The notes beneath the pieces are model-generated. The model saw only the letters and a list, made by a program, of their open reading frames with translations. It had not been told where the DNA came from and did no database searches. A program made the translations under genes and the position numbers. 64,000 bases of DNA, taken from NCBI GenBank assembly GCA_002914845.1, contig JXTC01000061.1, positions 360,704-424,703 of the forward strand, in the 5' to 3' direction. Source of the stretch: Trema orientale (lineage: Eukaryota; Streptophyta; Magnoliopsida; Rosales; Cannabaceae). Shown here piece by piece: positions 12,024 through 23,900 of the stretch; position 1 is the first letter of the stretch; the number at the start of each line of letters is the position of its first letter.

Positions 12024-12818
12024 TTGGGTTCACTACAGAAATATCATCATGATATGCCCTGCATGCGATCCATGTACATGCATACTTGTTTTGTAATGAG
12101 AATATCTTTAGTTCCTCTCACCCAAAAAAAAAAATGAAAAAAATCTTTAGTTGTTTCTCAGACTCTAAGTTTTTTAATTGACGTGTGAATAAAGTGAATG
12201 ATAATGTTGTAAATATTAAATTAGAAAACTAATAGTATTAATAGAAAAAAAATTCCACATAATATTCAAGGGTGCTTGAATTGGAAGAATAAAGTTCAGG
12301 ATGAAGATACCAATGAAGATAATAAAATATAATGGGAAGACAGTTGCATACAGGGTGGAAAAAGAAAATTATTGCATATAGGGTGGAAAAAGAAAATTAA
12401 TCATTTTTGGTTTCTAGGGCTATTTTGTATAATAAAGGGGTGTAATGAGTATAAAGGAAAGGTTTAATCTCAATTGAAAGGTAGTTTTAGGACAAAGTAT
12501 GGGAATTATATATAAGAGAGTGGCAATAGACTATTGGGCTTAATCTGAGGAGGAATGGGACGGGCCGGCTCGACCTGGCTCAAAAGTTTAAAAATAGGGC
12601 CCAGCCCGGTCCGGTCCATTCTTGGCTCGCTTTAAAAAAATAATTAAAAAAGTAAGATTAATACATGTATAATTAGTTAAAAATATTAGAAATTTAAAAA
12701 TAAAATTTATAAATAAATAAATAATATGTTATTTTTTTTATTGATAAAAGTTTAAAAATAATTAAATAAGCTAAGTATATAGGAGATTTCTACTATATAT
12801 GATGATTGATAATATACG
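12024..12818. other. Intergenic DNA with a 28-bp duplication
   Basis: TTGCATACAGGGTGGAAAAA at 12344 is repeated at 12372 (TTGCATATAGGGTGGAAAAA). A GC-rich patch at 12555-12630 (GGGACGGGCCGGCTCG, CCAGCCCGGTCCGGTCC) looks like part of another transposon end. No gene is seen. Confidence 0.5.
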
Positions 12819-13321
12819 ATGGTGGATGATATTGATACGATAAAGGACCACATCGTAGATTACTATAGGAACTTGTTTGCTAGTGATATGGATCATCGTA
12901 ATTTTGATTTGATTCATCATGTCATTAATCCGAAGATTATTTCTGACGAATATAATATGAGACTCATTAGTATTCCAAGTGCAGAGGAAGTTAAACAAAC
13001 TGTTTTTGAATTGGATTGGAATAGTGCCCGGGCCAGATGGTTTTGGTGGATGCAATCTTTAAAGTTGATAAAAGATAAGAATTTTTTCTTTTCTCATGTA
13101 TACTGAGAAGCTAATAGTTGCACTGATAAGTTAGCCAATCATGGGTTTATGCACAGATATAGGAGATGGTGATATTCTTCTCCTAGATTTCTTTTTCTTT
13201 TTGTTAATAGGGATGGGGTTGGTCTTCCCTACCATAAGTTTTGATAATTGTTGTTGGATTTTTTTGTTCTTTTTCTCTTAATAATATTCCCTTGGAGCAT
13301 TTAGTCAAAAAAAAAAAAAAA
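12819..13321 (+). mobile_element. L1-type LINE fragment (RT piece joined to RNase H tail)
   Basis: 12822-13040 translates to IKDHIVDYYRNLFASD... ending in EEVKQTVFELDWNSA, the conserved stretch before the reverse-transcriptase SAPGPDGF motif of plant L1 LINEs. PGPDGFGG itself is encoded at about 13026-13050 in the next frame, so a small shift has occurred. From about 13100, EANSCTDKLANHGF followed by NRDGVGLPY matches the end of the LINE RNase H region, with a short 3' UTR and an A-run at 13307-13321. The RT core and most of the downstream ORF are missing, so the copy is 5'-truncated and internally deleted. Confidence 0.75.
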
Positions 13322-14005
13322 TCCTTCTCAACTTCTCGTCGTTTCCCATTTCACGTCGTTTTGTTTGTTTATTGGTGTTTAATATTAATATTATTGTTTA
13401 TTTGTTTGTTTTTTGATATAATAGTCTATCATATGTTGTCGTTTTTCTACTTGGTGACTTCTTGTTTTCTTACTGATATAATGCCGTTTGAGAAAAATTA
13501 TTAGTCGTTTGTTCAAGCTCAAGAATACTTATTGTTTTGTTTCCCTTCCCCATTGCCTCTGCTAATTTTGACCATAAAATTAAATAGGAGTGTTACTTAA
13601 CTGCAACAAACGATAATTACAATTCAAATTCCTTTTAAAACAATATCTTTGACTTCAAAAGCAGGGCTGATTTACATATTGGCACAGAGAGATGAAGTTT
13701 TCATAACATTGTGTCTCTACACATGCACACCATTAATGGAGGACCAACCAATATTCAACTTATATATATGCTAGTTCCATCATGGTTTTCTATCATCATC
13801 AAACCATATAAGATTATCTCTTTAATTACGAAACTTGTTACCTTCCAAATCAATAGACACATACAAGTCACATGTGCAATGCAAGTTGCGTTACACATAT
13901 TATGCAACAGCAAAACCAAGCACATACTAATACTGAAATTGGTACAAGTTTTAGTTAGTAGTACGCACATGCATCCAAACAATAGCATATATATATATAT
14001 ATAGA
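13322..14005. other. Intergenic DNA and 3' flank of P450 copy 2
   Basis: No gene is seen. The stretch is AT-rich and ends with a TA microsatellite (13987-14003) directly before a MITE terminus. Confidence 0.5.
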
Positions 14006-14060
14006 GGTTGCCAATCCGGTAGGTTTCTGCTTCTTTTTTTTTTTTTTTACTTACCTATAT
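14006..14060. mobile_element. Isolated terminus of MITE family M1 at the end of P450 copy 2
   Basis: GGTTGCCAATCCGGTAGGT followed by a long T-run and ACCTATATATA matches the terminal about 45 bases of the MITE copies at 9281 and 18455. No second end is found nearby. It overlaps or abuts the P450 stop codon (14051-14053). Confidence 0.6.
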
Positions 14061-17000
14061 ATAATAGATAATCTAGGCGTTGGAAAAATAAGTAATGGCT
14101 CCCGTTTCTTAAGCACAATCCCACATATTTCTGATAGTTCTACCTTTCCACCACAAGGCAATTCCCACTCGAACGCATGCAAAAACGAAGCCAGCACATA
14201 AAGTAGCATCCTCTCTGCTAAGGGGACCCCTGCACATGCTCTTCTACCGGATCCAAATGGAATAAAATTGAAATTGTTTCCCAATAAATCAAATTTGCTA
14301 GCATCATCATCATCATCGTCACTATTGTTCAGGAACCTCTCTGGTCTAAATTCCAAAGGGTTTTCCCAGTTACTTGGATCCTTATGCATGGCCCAAACAT
14401 TTAGAAAAATCTTGGCACCTTTGGGTACATTATACCCGCCTATAGTGGTAGATTGGCTTGGATAACGGGGCACTAAAAGGGGCACTGGTGGATGCAAACG
14501 AAGTGTCTCCTTTATAACAGCATTCAAATAGGTCAATTTGGACAAATGAAAGTCCTCCACAGTGTTGGTCAACCCCACGACTTGAGTCAACTCTTCTTGG
14601 ACTTTATTCATTGCCTCTGGATTCTTGAGAAGCTCTGCCATTGCCCATTCCAGCGCAGTCATTGTTGTGTCCGTTCCACCCACTACAATGTCCTATTATA
14701 TTTAATCACGTTTTATTATTTACCTAACTCACTGTCAGTCGTCAATATATATATATGGGCATCAATCTAGAAGGTTTATTTTTTTTTATCTATACATAGG
14801 TATCAATTTGACCAATGAAAATTTTTTTGCATATTTTTTTATATTAAAACGTAAGAGAGAGAAATAGTATTAATGATACACGTCTTTTCATGCACATCAT
14901 TATAGTCGTTGGATCACCATTAGATGATTGATCCAACGGCTAAAAAAAAATACCTACACATAGGTAAAAAAAAAAAAAAATACCTACTGAATTGACAACC
15001 TATATATGTATATTTGTTTTTATAGATAAACGCAGTGGCAAAACAAGCAGAAATATAGTTACAGATAACGAGGGATCCAGAATCAATTTGCAGTGGGTAA
15101 TAAAGTAATTCTATTAAATACAAAAATGACATAAAAGTTCTAGAACTTCGTAAAAATATTCTAAATGATAATAAAATAGATTGCATATTGAGAAAAACCA
15201 TCTAAAATTTAAATTATATCTTTACTTAAACATTATCATAGTGGAAAAAAAATTGGAATGCTTGTAAAAAGTGAAAAATCTTTCCAATTTCATCTTTTCT
15301 CAATATTTGTTCAGAAAATTAATGAAAAAAGAAAGTTAAATTTAAGTGATTCTAAAAGTAAATTAGATCATTCATATCTCAAAATGGGGACAAATATATA
15401 AAACTATATTTTTAATGGAGACAAAAAGTGAAAAGAGAAATTATTTTACATATAAATTTTTTTTTTTTAAATTTGAGTGGTGCCATGGCCCCACTTGCCC
15501 CCTTCCCTCCGGGTATGATTAGTAACCACATCATATGTCTAATATGGAGGATTAAGTTTCGAATAATCTCTCCACCCAAACAAAAATGATGTAAAAATTA
15601 ACATGTACAACATAAAGAAAAATTGTAACTTCTGTTGACTTAGGATTGATTGAACATGTGTACACTGGTTGGAAAGTCCAAGAATATTGAGTCTTTGCTT
15701 CTCACCAGCCTCTCTCTTCAATCCAAAGTCGAGATATATTTTTCCCATTTTTCTTTGTCTGTTCTACTCTTGAGACGTAGGAACATAAGACACAAGATAT
15801 ATTGATATATTCTAGACTCTCTATTACCTATATATTTCTCTGCAGTCTTATAAAGTACCATTATATTAGACTAACAACCATCGCATGCCTAGTACTAACT
15901 CCGGCCCGAACCCCTTCTACTAAAGAAATACACCGATCTTCAGATATTACACTATTGAAAGCCCCCTACGGAAAATAGTATTTTGAAAGCAACCTTCATA
16001 TATTAAATTGAGAAAGGCCTTTGAATGTGTGTAATGAATTTTGGTTACTGAACAATATTAAAAAGAAAAATTGGAGAAAGGTTGGATGGGTATAATGGGC
16101 AGAAGAAAAGGAGAGAAGAAGGAGTAACTGAGTGGGAAAATACGACAGAGAAAAAAGACAAAATCAAATTGAGGGTTTAGTTCGAAACTAATTAACGGTT
16201 TAATATATAGTTTGTACGTAGTTAAATTAAAATTCTAATCAGTTAGTGAATTTAAAACTAGCAGTCGGAAAAATAAGAGGATGTGATAATACAGCCAAAC
16301 AAAGAAAAATATTTAATTTTCACTTGGACTCGGATTGTTTCTTTTTTTTATTATTATCTACACTTAATAAATTTTATACACAATATCTTAAAAAGAAACT
16401 AATATATATTTATATTTATTCAAAAAATATAATTTATATTTTCCTTAAAAAATCGTAACTAACACAATTAATTAAGTAATAAATAAATGAATGGACATAG
16501 AAAAAGACACAAAATCGACAAAAGATTTCCTTCCTTTTCACTCTCATTTCTTAAGTAAAGCATAGTTTCAATTTCCACAATTTCCACCAGTTACCAATTA
16601 GGAAATGTTCCTAAACTTTAACACCCTAAAAACCTCACCGATTTTCCTAACAATTAACATATTGTTAAAATTATTCAAATATAGTCAATTTAATATATAG
16701 TTAATGATATGAAAAAAAATAGGGGAGAGGTCGATGAACATATATACATACCATGAGAATGGCCTTGAGTTGGGCAAGGCTTATTGTTGTGGCATTTGTA
16801 CCATCTTCATGATCATGATCATTAATCATCTCCAAAAGAAGCTGCAAAAAGTCCTTCCTTTGTACTTCCCCTCCTCCTTCCGTGATTATTCTCTTCCTCT
16901 CTTCGATGGCGGAACCAAACATGGCATCAAAAACACGAATAACCTTCTTCGTTTCCCTCTCGATTCCCTGAATATCAAGCCATGCAAGCCCCGGGAATAG

Positions 17001-17738
17001 GTCGGATACGTTTGGTTTCCCAATCAGCACCATGAGCTCCGTCGTCAGCTTCCTAAACTCGACTCCATCTATAGTCTTTTCCCCTGCTTTTAGCGAAACC
17101 CCACCTATCATGCTCATGATTACGTTGACCACAGTTGAACCAGCCAAGCTTCCGAAATCGACCGGGCTTGTCCCGGCCTTATAAACGACGTCGTATACGT
17201 GCCTCACCGACTTCATCACCTCTTCTCTTCTCAGTCCGTACATGCCGTCGAGGCTGCTTTTGCTTAGCATCTCCCGGACGAATATCTTCCTTAGCTTCTT
17301 CCACTCCGGACCGTACGGCTGGAAAACAATGTCGTTTCCTCCGTACGTGGCGACGTAGGCCGTGACGGACATGTCGTGGTTGGCGAACACCGTGTCGTGG
17401 TCGCGAAGCACCTGTTTGGCCAACGACGTGGAGCCTATGACCACGCATAGCTTCTTTCCGAGCCAGAGCTTGTAGATTGGGCCGTAGAGGCTTGAGAGCT
17501 CGGTAAACTGTCGGTGAAGGTCTGTCCTTAAAAAGGGAAGGTACCCGACGAGGGGGAGGCCGGTAGGGCCCGGCGGCAGCGGCGATGCGGGGATGGTTTG
17601 TGTTGACTTCCGACGGTGGAGGAGGAAGATGATCAAGAGTACTAGTGGGAGAAGGGTGAGAAAAAGAGTTGTGAGAATCGGTCCCACGACAAGTTCGTCG
17701 TTGTCGTTTCTAGCGTACTCCAACCACGTCGACCACAT
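14051..17738 (-). CDS. CYP706: Cytochrome P450, CYP706 family, copy 2 (two exons)
   Basis: Exon 1 is 16752-17738 (329 codons) and exon 2 is 14051-14692. The 2,059-bp intron is ATG|GTATGT...ATAG|GAC, phase 0, giving 542 aa. Features are a membrane anchor (about 19-41), LPPGP hinge (54-58), C-helix WxxxR (W146-R150), I-helix GGTDTT (334-339), K-helix ExxR (391-394), FRPERF (444-449) and heme PFGSGRRACAG with Cys482. A run of six Asp (454-459) lies after PERF. The C-terminus ends PRLS-IIYR, whereas sister copies continue PRLSDxxLY; the last residues and stop appear to come from a MITE end. The intron holds two further transposon copies. TATAAAAG (17816-17823) sits 78 bp upstream of the start. 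ER mono-oxygenase; substrate unknown. Confidence 0.92.
14757..15000. mobile_element. MITE family M1, copy 2 (in P450 intron)
   Basis: About 244 bp, with ends GGGCATCAATCTAGAAGG and CCTACTGAATTGACAACC. It is in the same orientation as copy 1 and shares the core strings AATGATACACGTCTTTTCATG and GATCCAACGGCTAAA. It lies inside the 2-kb intron of P450 copy 2, close to the exon 2 acceptor. Confidence 0.85.
15033..15517. mobile_element. Non-autonomous element of the CAGTGGCGGA-type family, copy b
   Basis: It starts CAGTGGCAAAACAAGC and ends GCCCCACTTGCCCCCTTCCC. The right end parallels the element at 11617-12023. It lies immediately beside MITE copy 2 within the intron of P450 copy 2. The boundaries are approximate. 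Confidence 0.45.
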
Positions 17739-18454
17739 TTTTAGAGACTATTGATCAATATGTCGGCAGAAGGGAATTGCAAGGTTGTGGTCTTGTGTTT
17801 GATAGGTTTGAAAAGCTTTTATAGATAGAAAATTTGGAGGGAATAAATTAGGGAAAAAAAAAATTGAAAGTGCAAAATATAATTTAGCATGTTGTATATA
17901 TTATCAAAATGTGAAATTAAATAGTGAAATCCACACATGTATGTGAGATTGGAAAGCCCAAAAAAAAAATGTATTTATCATTTCTTTTGTTATCTTCACT
18001 CTTTTTGTTTTTATTTTTCGGTCCTACTAATTAATTTTAGAGTCTTGTTTTATATATTATCATGCTACTATATTACGTACTATGCATTAATATACACTTA
18101 GCTTTAATTGGATTAATTGTAAATTTTTTGACTCATAGGTTCATAAATACCAATGTAATTCATCTTATAGTGAGGAATAAATATGTAATAATATTGTAAT
18201 TTTGGATTTGAAAATTTTGTACGAGTCGATGAGAGTCATAAATTGTATGGTTTCGTTTATTTGGTCCAAAAAAAAAAAATTTCCGAAGTAATTACATTGT
18301 GTCTCATGGATGCATACAATATTGGCCAACCATTTAATCTTATGTGTCTTTTCTATCTGTTTATGTTCTCTTTAATAATAATAATAGGAGGACTTCTCAA
18401 TGGTTACAATTTTTTTGTGACCATGGACGGGTACTTAAAAAAATAGTACCCATC
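17739..18454. other. Promoter region of P450 copy 2 and intergenic DNA
   Basis: It contains the TATA box listed separately. Otherwise it is AT-rich with no coding frame and no complete element. Confidence 0.5.
17816..17823 (-). promoter_or_regulatory. TATA box of P450 copy 2
   Basis: TATAAAAG on the minus strand, 78 bp upstream of the ATG at 17738. This spacing fits a short 5' UTR of roughly 45-50 nt. Confidence 0.6.
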
Positions 18455-18694
18455 GTTGCCAATCCGGTAGGTATTTTTTTTTTTTACCTATGTGTAGGTA
18501 TTTTTTTTCTAGCCGTTGGATCATCATCTAACAATGATCTAATGGCTAAAATAAGATGCATGAAAAGAAGTGCATCATTAATACTTTTTCTCTCTCCTAC
18601 TTTTTAATATAAAAAAATGTGCAAAATTTTTTTTCATTGGCCCAATTGATACTTATGCATAAGGAAAAAAAAAATACCTACTAGATTGGTGCCC
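18455..18694. mobile_element. MITE family M1, copy 3 (inverted)
   Basis: About 240 bp, in the opposite orientation to copies 1 and 2. It begins GTTGCCAATCCGGTAGGTA and ends CCTACTAGATTGGTGCCC. The central strings AGCCGTTGGATCATCATC and AAGTGCATCATTAATAC are the complements of those in copies 1 and 2. It lies between P450 copy 2 and the pseudogene. Confidence 0.85.
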
Positions 18695-19191
18695 TATATA
18701 TATATTGAACTGTATTATTTATGGATTCTGGGGGAGCGAGAATAAGCTTCTGCAAAGATATTTATCACACTTATCAGATAGAGAAGTGGGGGACCAATCT
18801 CAGCCGGGACCCATTTTCTTAATAATTTGGTGGAGTGAGGTATTATAAGTACGAGAAGAGCAGCATTTCGAATTAAAAAAAAAAAAAAAAAGAGTCTGAA
18901 AAGAAGCGGAAACCGAAATGCCAAAAACAGGTTAAAGTTTTCATAGACGTTGTACGTCTGAGAAAAACGTTTTGATGTGGTTAGATATTTTTCTTTTGTC
19001 CCAACTATTAAAACCAATTTAGAAGAGTCCATATCTATATAAACACATTTTCCGTAGAGACATCAAATCGTAAAGGTAAAAAGATTCATTGATGTAAATA
19101 TACTAATTAACGAGCCACATGCAAAAGTGTTGTTACATATGAATACTTTTATTAAGGAACAAATTAAAGGCTACATGATCATAATTTTTCT
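18695..19191. other. Intergenic DNA where the pseudogene's 3' half would be expected
   Basis: The rest of exon 2 (PERF and heme region) is not found here. The DNA is AT-rich with A-runs at 18879-18895 and 19191-19204 and no recognisable gene. Confidence 0.55.
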
Positions 19192-20920
19192 TTAAAAAAA
19201 AAAACGAAGTGTCTCCTTAATGGCAGCATTCATATAGGTCAGTTTGGACAAGTGAGACTCTTCTACACTACTGTTGTTAGGCCCCACAACTTCGTTTAGT
19301 TCTTCATAAACTTTTCTCATCTCCTCTGGATGACTGAGAAGCTCTGCCATTAACCATTCCACTGCGGTTGCCGTGGTGTCCGTTGCACCCAAGATAGTGT
19401 CCTATTGGTCACAGTATATACATAAACATACATAATAGGTAATATATATTTTCAAGGAATTTAATCTTTTCGCAATTATAATTGTAAGCTTTTTTTGACA
19501 GACAACATAAATAACGACACTGAAATTCTGAGAATTACGAATATTAATTTGTAGGATCTTACACCAACTAATGAACATTAATTAGAATTTGACTATCGCA
19601 TGTCTTATATTTCTTCACAGACAAAACTAATTAAAATTTTATTATTGGATGTCTTATATTACTTCTCAGAACAAATATAGGGGACACTAATTTAATGCTC
19701 TGAAATGTATATCAAATATATTGACATAACATATTAGCATAGCAATTTGAATGTGCGAACTCAGTGCACTCGTGTTTTGTAGTAATCATCTTGTCACGAG
19801 CTTCTCATTTGTACACTTATAAGGTGTAATTACATGTACATGGATAATGATCCAAAAATGTTTATGTATACAGTATTTTCGAACTAATGATACATGATAC
19901 TCCACATGCATGCCATCTCTAGTACTACTTTTGTAATGATTTAGTTGAGTTATAATTATTTATATGAGATAAAACATTTCGTAGATTAATTAGTCCTTTT
20001 ATTTTATATATATATATATTTTTTTTCCTTGGTCCCAAAAACCGAGGCTTGTTTTAGTCCCAAACTTTATTTCGCCGATTGAAACTTGAAATTAGTAACC
20101 ATAAAGTAAGCTAATGTAAATTTGAACAGGAAAAAAATTATAAAGCAAACAGAGACTACAGAGTGTATGCATATGTACATATGAAAAATGTTACACATTC
20201 ATGAGATTCGCTATAAATATATAAGTTAAGGTATGAGTGTACGTACCAAATATACCTTTCATTAGTACTATTTATATTATAGCAGATGAGTCAATATTTT
20301 TTTTTAAATGGTAATAAATTGTAAAAACAAATGTTACTGTACACATGTACATGAGTACTGCTAAGGGCACAATATATATAACGTGATCGTGGCTTTCAGT
20401 TCGGCACTACTAAGTGACGTCTTACTAGTATCTTCATTCTCATGAAGCTCCAAGAGGAACTGAAGAAAGTAGTCTTTTCTCATCTTCATCTCATTCCCAC
20501 TATAATTATTGTTCTCTCCTCCTTTTCCTTTAGCTTCAACCATCATCTTCTTCCGCTCCTCAATAGTAGAGTCAAACATATCCTCGAAAACCCGGTTCAC
20601 TTTCTTCGTGTCCCTCTCTATTCCCTGAATATCAAACCTCGCGAGCGACAGGAAAATGTTTGGAACGTTCGGCTTCCTGAGCAGCCTCAAGCTCCGTCGG
20701 CCTCTTGAAGTCCGCCGCGTCGATCCCGACGCTTTTGCCTTGTATCGAGGCGCCGCACGACATGCTTATGATCGCAATTTATGGTGTCAACAGGGGTGTT
20801 GATCCTCTCGTATATGTGCCTCAACGACTTCTTAACCTCGTCCATCCTCAGCTCGTACAAGTTGTCTAAGATGATGGTGTTCAACATCTCCGGGACGAAT
20901 ATCTTCCTCATCTTCTTCCT

Positions 20921-23900
20921 GTCATGCCCCATTCCCAAGAACGTGCACCACATACTTATAAAACAAAGTCTTATAAATATATAAAGCATTTATCTACGAT
21001 CCACAAAAATAAAAAATAATTAAACTTTAATAAATATCCACAAATCACGTATAACTTGAAAATTATTATAAATCTTCAAATAATAAAAATCGACTATGTA
21101 AAATACAAATTGAAATCTAATAAGTTGGTACCAATTAATCTTCAGGTTCTCATGTTTTCACATTAGGGATGAGCGACTTTCCTTCTTCTAATTACGAACT
21201 TGTATGCATCCATATTACTATTAAATAAGTTCTCCCCTAGTCATATCTTAATTGAATTATTTAAACCTGTGAGGGAAAATAAAAACGTGAACTCGACAGC
21301 TCAGTAACCAGTAATCTTATCTAGATAGATTAAGCATACGTAACCTAAAATCATTAATAAATATTTTTCAGAACAAATTTGGTTTCGAAAATCAACACTA
21401 TTGAAAATATTCAAATCAAGTCATTTAGTAAATAATTTGACGAAAAGAAATAATAAGTTTCCAAATCTATCTTTTCGAATTCCTTTTAGTCAATAATAAT
21501 TTCAATTATATTTCAACTCAATTTTAGCGACTATGGCCACACTTAATCTTTGTGACTAGGTACGAATCTACTACAGATAAATCATGCAGTCAGATACGAA
21601 TCTACTACATTTAAACCTGCAGCTAGATCACTACTGTCTACATATAACCCATGTCGATTGGGCCATGTGCATAATTACTTAAGAGAGTTTCAAAACACGT
21701 ATTTATAATAACAAATCATAAAAAAATTTCACTTTCATCTTATTATAACATTGTAGTTATTCCAAAATAATTTTCTTGTAACCACGTTCAATAGTAATTC
21801 ATATACTAGATCCATAATTTAGTATAAAATATAGAATCATACTAGTTTTCATAAAAATTACGGTATTTCATAAAACATATTTTTCTTTATAACTCTCTAG
21901 TTATAAGTCTGTTTTTGATAAATTATATATCGTTGGAAACCTTATCCAATAAACTTTTCAACCATACCAAATATGACCTAATTAGACCAGTAAACATCCC
22001 TAAAAATTTAGTCGCAATCTCTGCTGCATTTTTACATCGCCTAAAACTCAAAAATTCATAACTTTTAATCCACAAAACTAAATTATTTAAAATTTATCTT
22101 GTTTGAATCCTAAAATTCACAGGCTTTATCTTATATCAGATTCGTCCTAATAGTTCATCAATTATTGAGTTAATGGCACTATTGGTCCCCAACCTATTAC
22201 CATTTTGGTATATTGGTCTTGAACTTTTTTTTTATAGCATTCCAGTACCTAATATTTTTATTTTAGGCACCGTTAGTTCTTTTGGCATATTTTATCTAAG
22301 ATTCTATTAGTAATCATTTGAATGGAAGAAATTTTGTGTCATTGATCCCCACTATTTCAATTGTTTAGCAATTTGAAAACTAGTTTTTTTTTTTTATTTG
22401 ACATTCACTTCTCCGGATAAAAATATTGCATCCACCAACCTTTCCAAAATTTAAAATTCAAAGGCAAATTAAAAAAAAAGTAGTTTATTTAAGAATCAAA
22501 TTCAACAACAAAAAAATCACACTGACAAACACTAGTTTATGTCAAATTATAGTAACTTTTATAGAGAAAAAGTATTTACCTTTATATTTTTAAAATTAAA
22601 AAAATTTCACATACGCCATTTTCTACTAGTCAAAGTTGATTGAAAATTTACTATGTCCATTCAATTTTCGTTTAATTATAAATATTTATTCCAAAAAATT
22701 AATTAATTATTTACCTAAACAATGTAACAAATAGGCCTGGAAATTTTATAGATTTTTTAATTTTTTATGTTATTCTAAAAATAATAACTAATTGTGTACC
22801 TATAAAAAAGTAATAGAATTAAGCTGTAAAGGAAAATAAAAAGGGTGAGTTCGACAGCTCAGTAAGTAACCAGTAATATTATCTAGTTAGATCAAACATA
22901 AATTTATTTTTAGAAATCAATATTATTGAAAATATTCAAATCAAGTCGTTTAGTAAACAATTTGACAAAAATAAATAATAAGTTTCCAAATATGTCTTTT
23001 CAAATCTCTTATATTCAATAATAATTATAATTATATTTCTCCCAAGTTTTTGGTAACTATGGCTACACTTAACCCCTGTGACTAGGTCCGAATCTGTCAC
23101 AAATAACCTCCTGTAGCTGGGTCTGAATCTACTACAAATAACCCCTATAGTCAGGTCTGAATCTGCCATAAATAACTCATGTAGCCAAGTCTAAATCTAC
23201 TATAGATAACCTATATAGTTAGGTACGAATCTACTACATTTAACCCTCTAACTAGGTTAGTACTATCTATATATAACCCTTATGGACTGGGTCTACGTGC
23301 ATAATCATTGAAGAGAGTTTCAAAACATTTATTTACAATAATAAATTATAAACAATTTCACTTTCATGTCATTATAATATTGTAGTCATTCCAAAACAAT
23401 TTTCTTGTAACCACGTTCAATAGTAATTCATATATTTGATCCATAATTTAGTATAAAACATAGAATTATACTATTTTTCACAAAAATTACGTAATTTTAA
23501 AAAAAAAAAACAGATTTCCGTCAATAAATAGTCTTATTACCAAAATATATTTTTATTTGAAATCATATTTTAAAGAAAATACCTTGTAAACATGATTCTA
23601 TTAGAAATAATAAAAAAATAAAATATTTAGTTTTTGGACGAAAAAAACTACTAGAAAAGAAGGCAACTTACCTCAATTGGTCAAATACCTATTACCATAT
23701 AAACTACATATAAGTATTAAATCACTGAAATCACACTATAATTATACTAAAATGAGAACGACTACCTCGTGCCCATGATATCATATGTGATGAAGTCTAT
23801 AGTTTCTCCCGATAATGTTAATTTCTATGATTCACAATAGTCTTAACTTATCTTTAAAAATCACCAAACTTATTCATCTTAACTTATCTCTAAAAATCAC

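Noticed and set aside
12819-13106. 95-aa hypothetical protein
   Set aside because: It is the reverse-transcriptase fragment of a truncated LINE, not a host gene.
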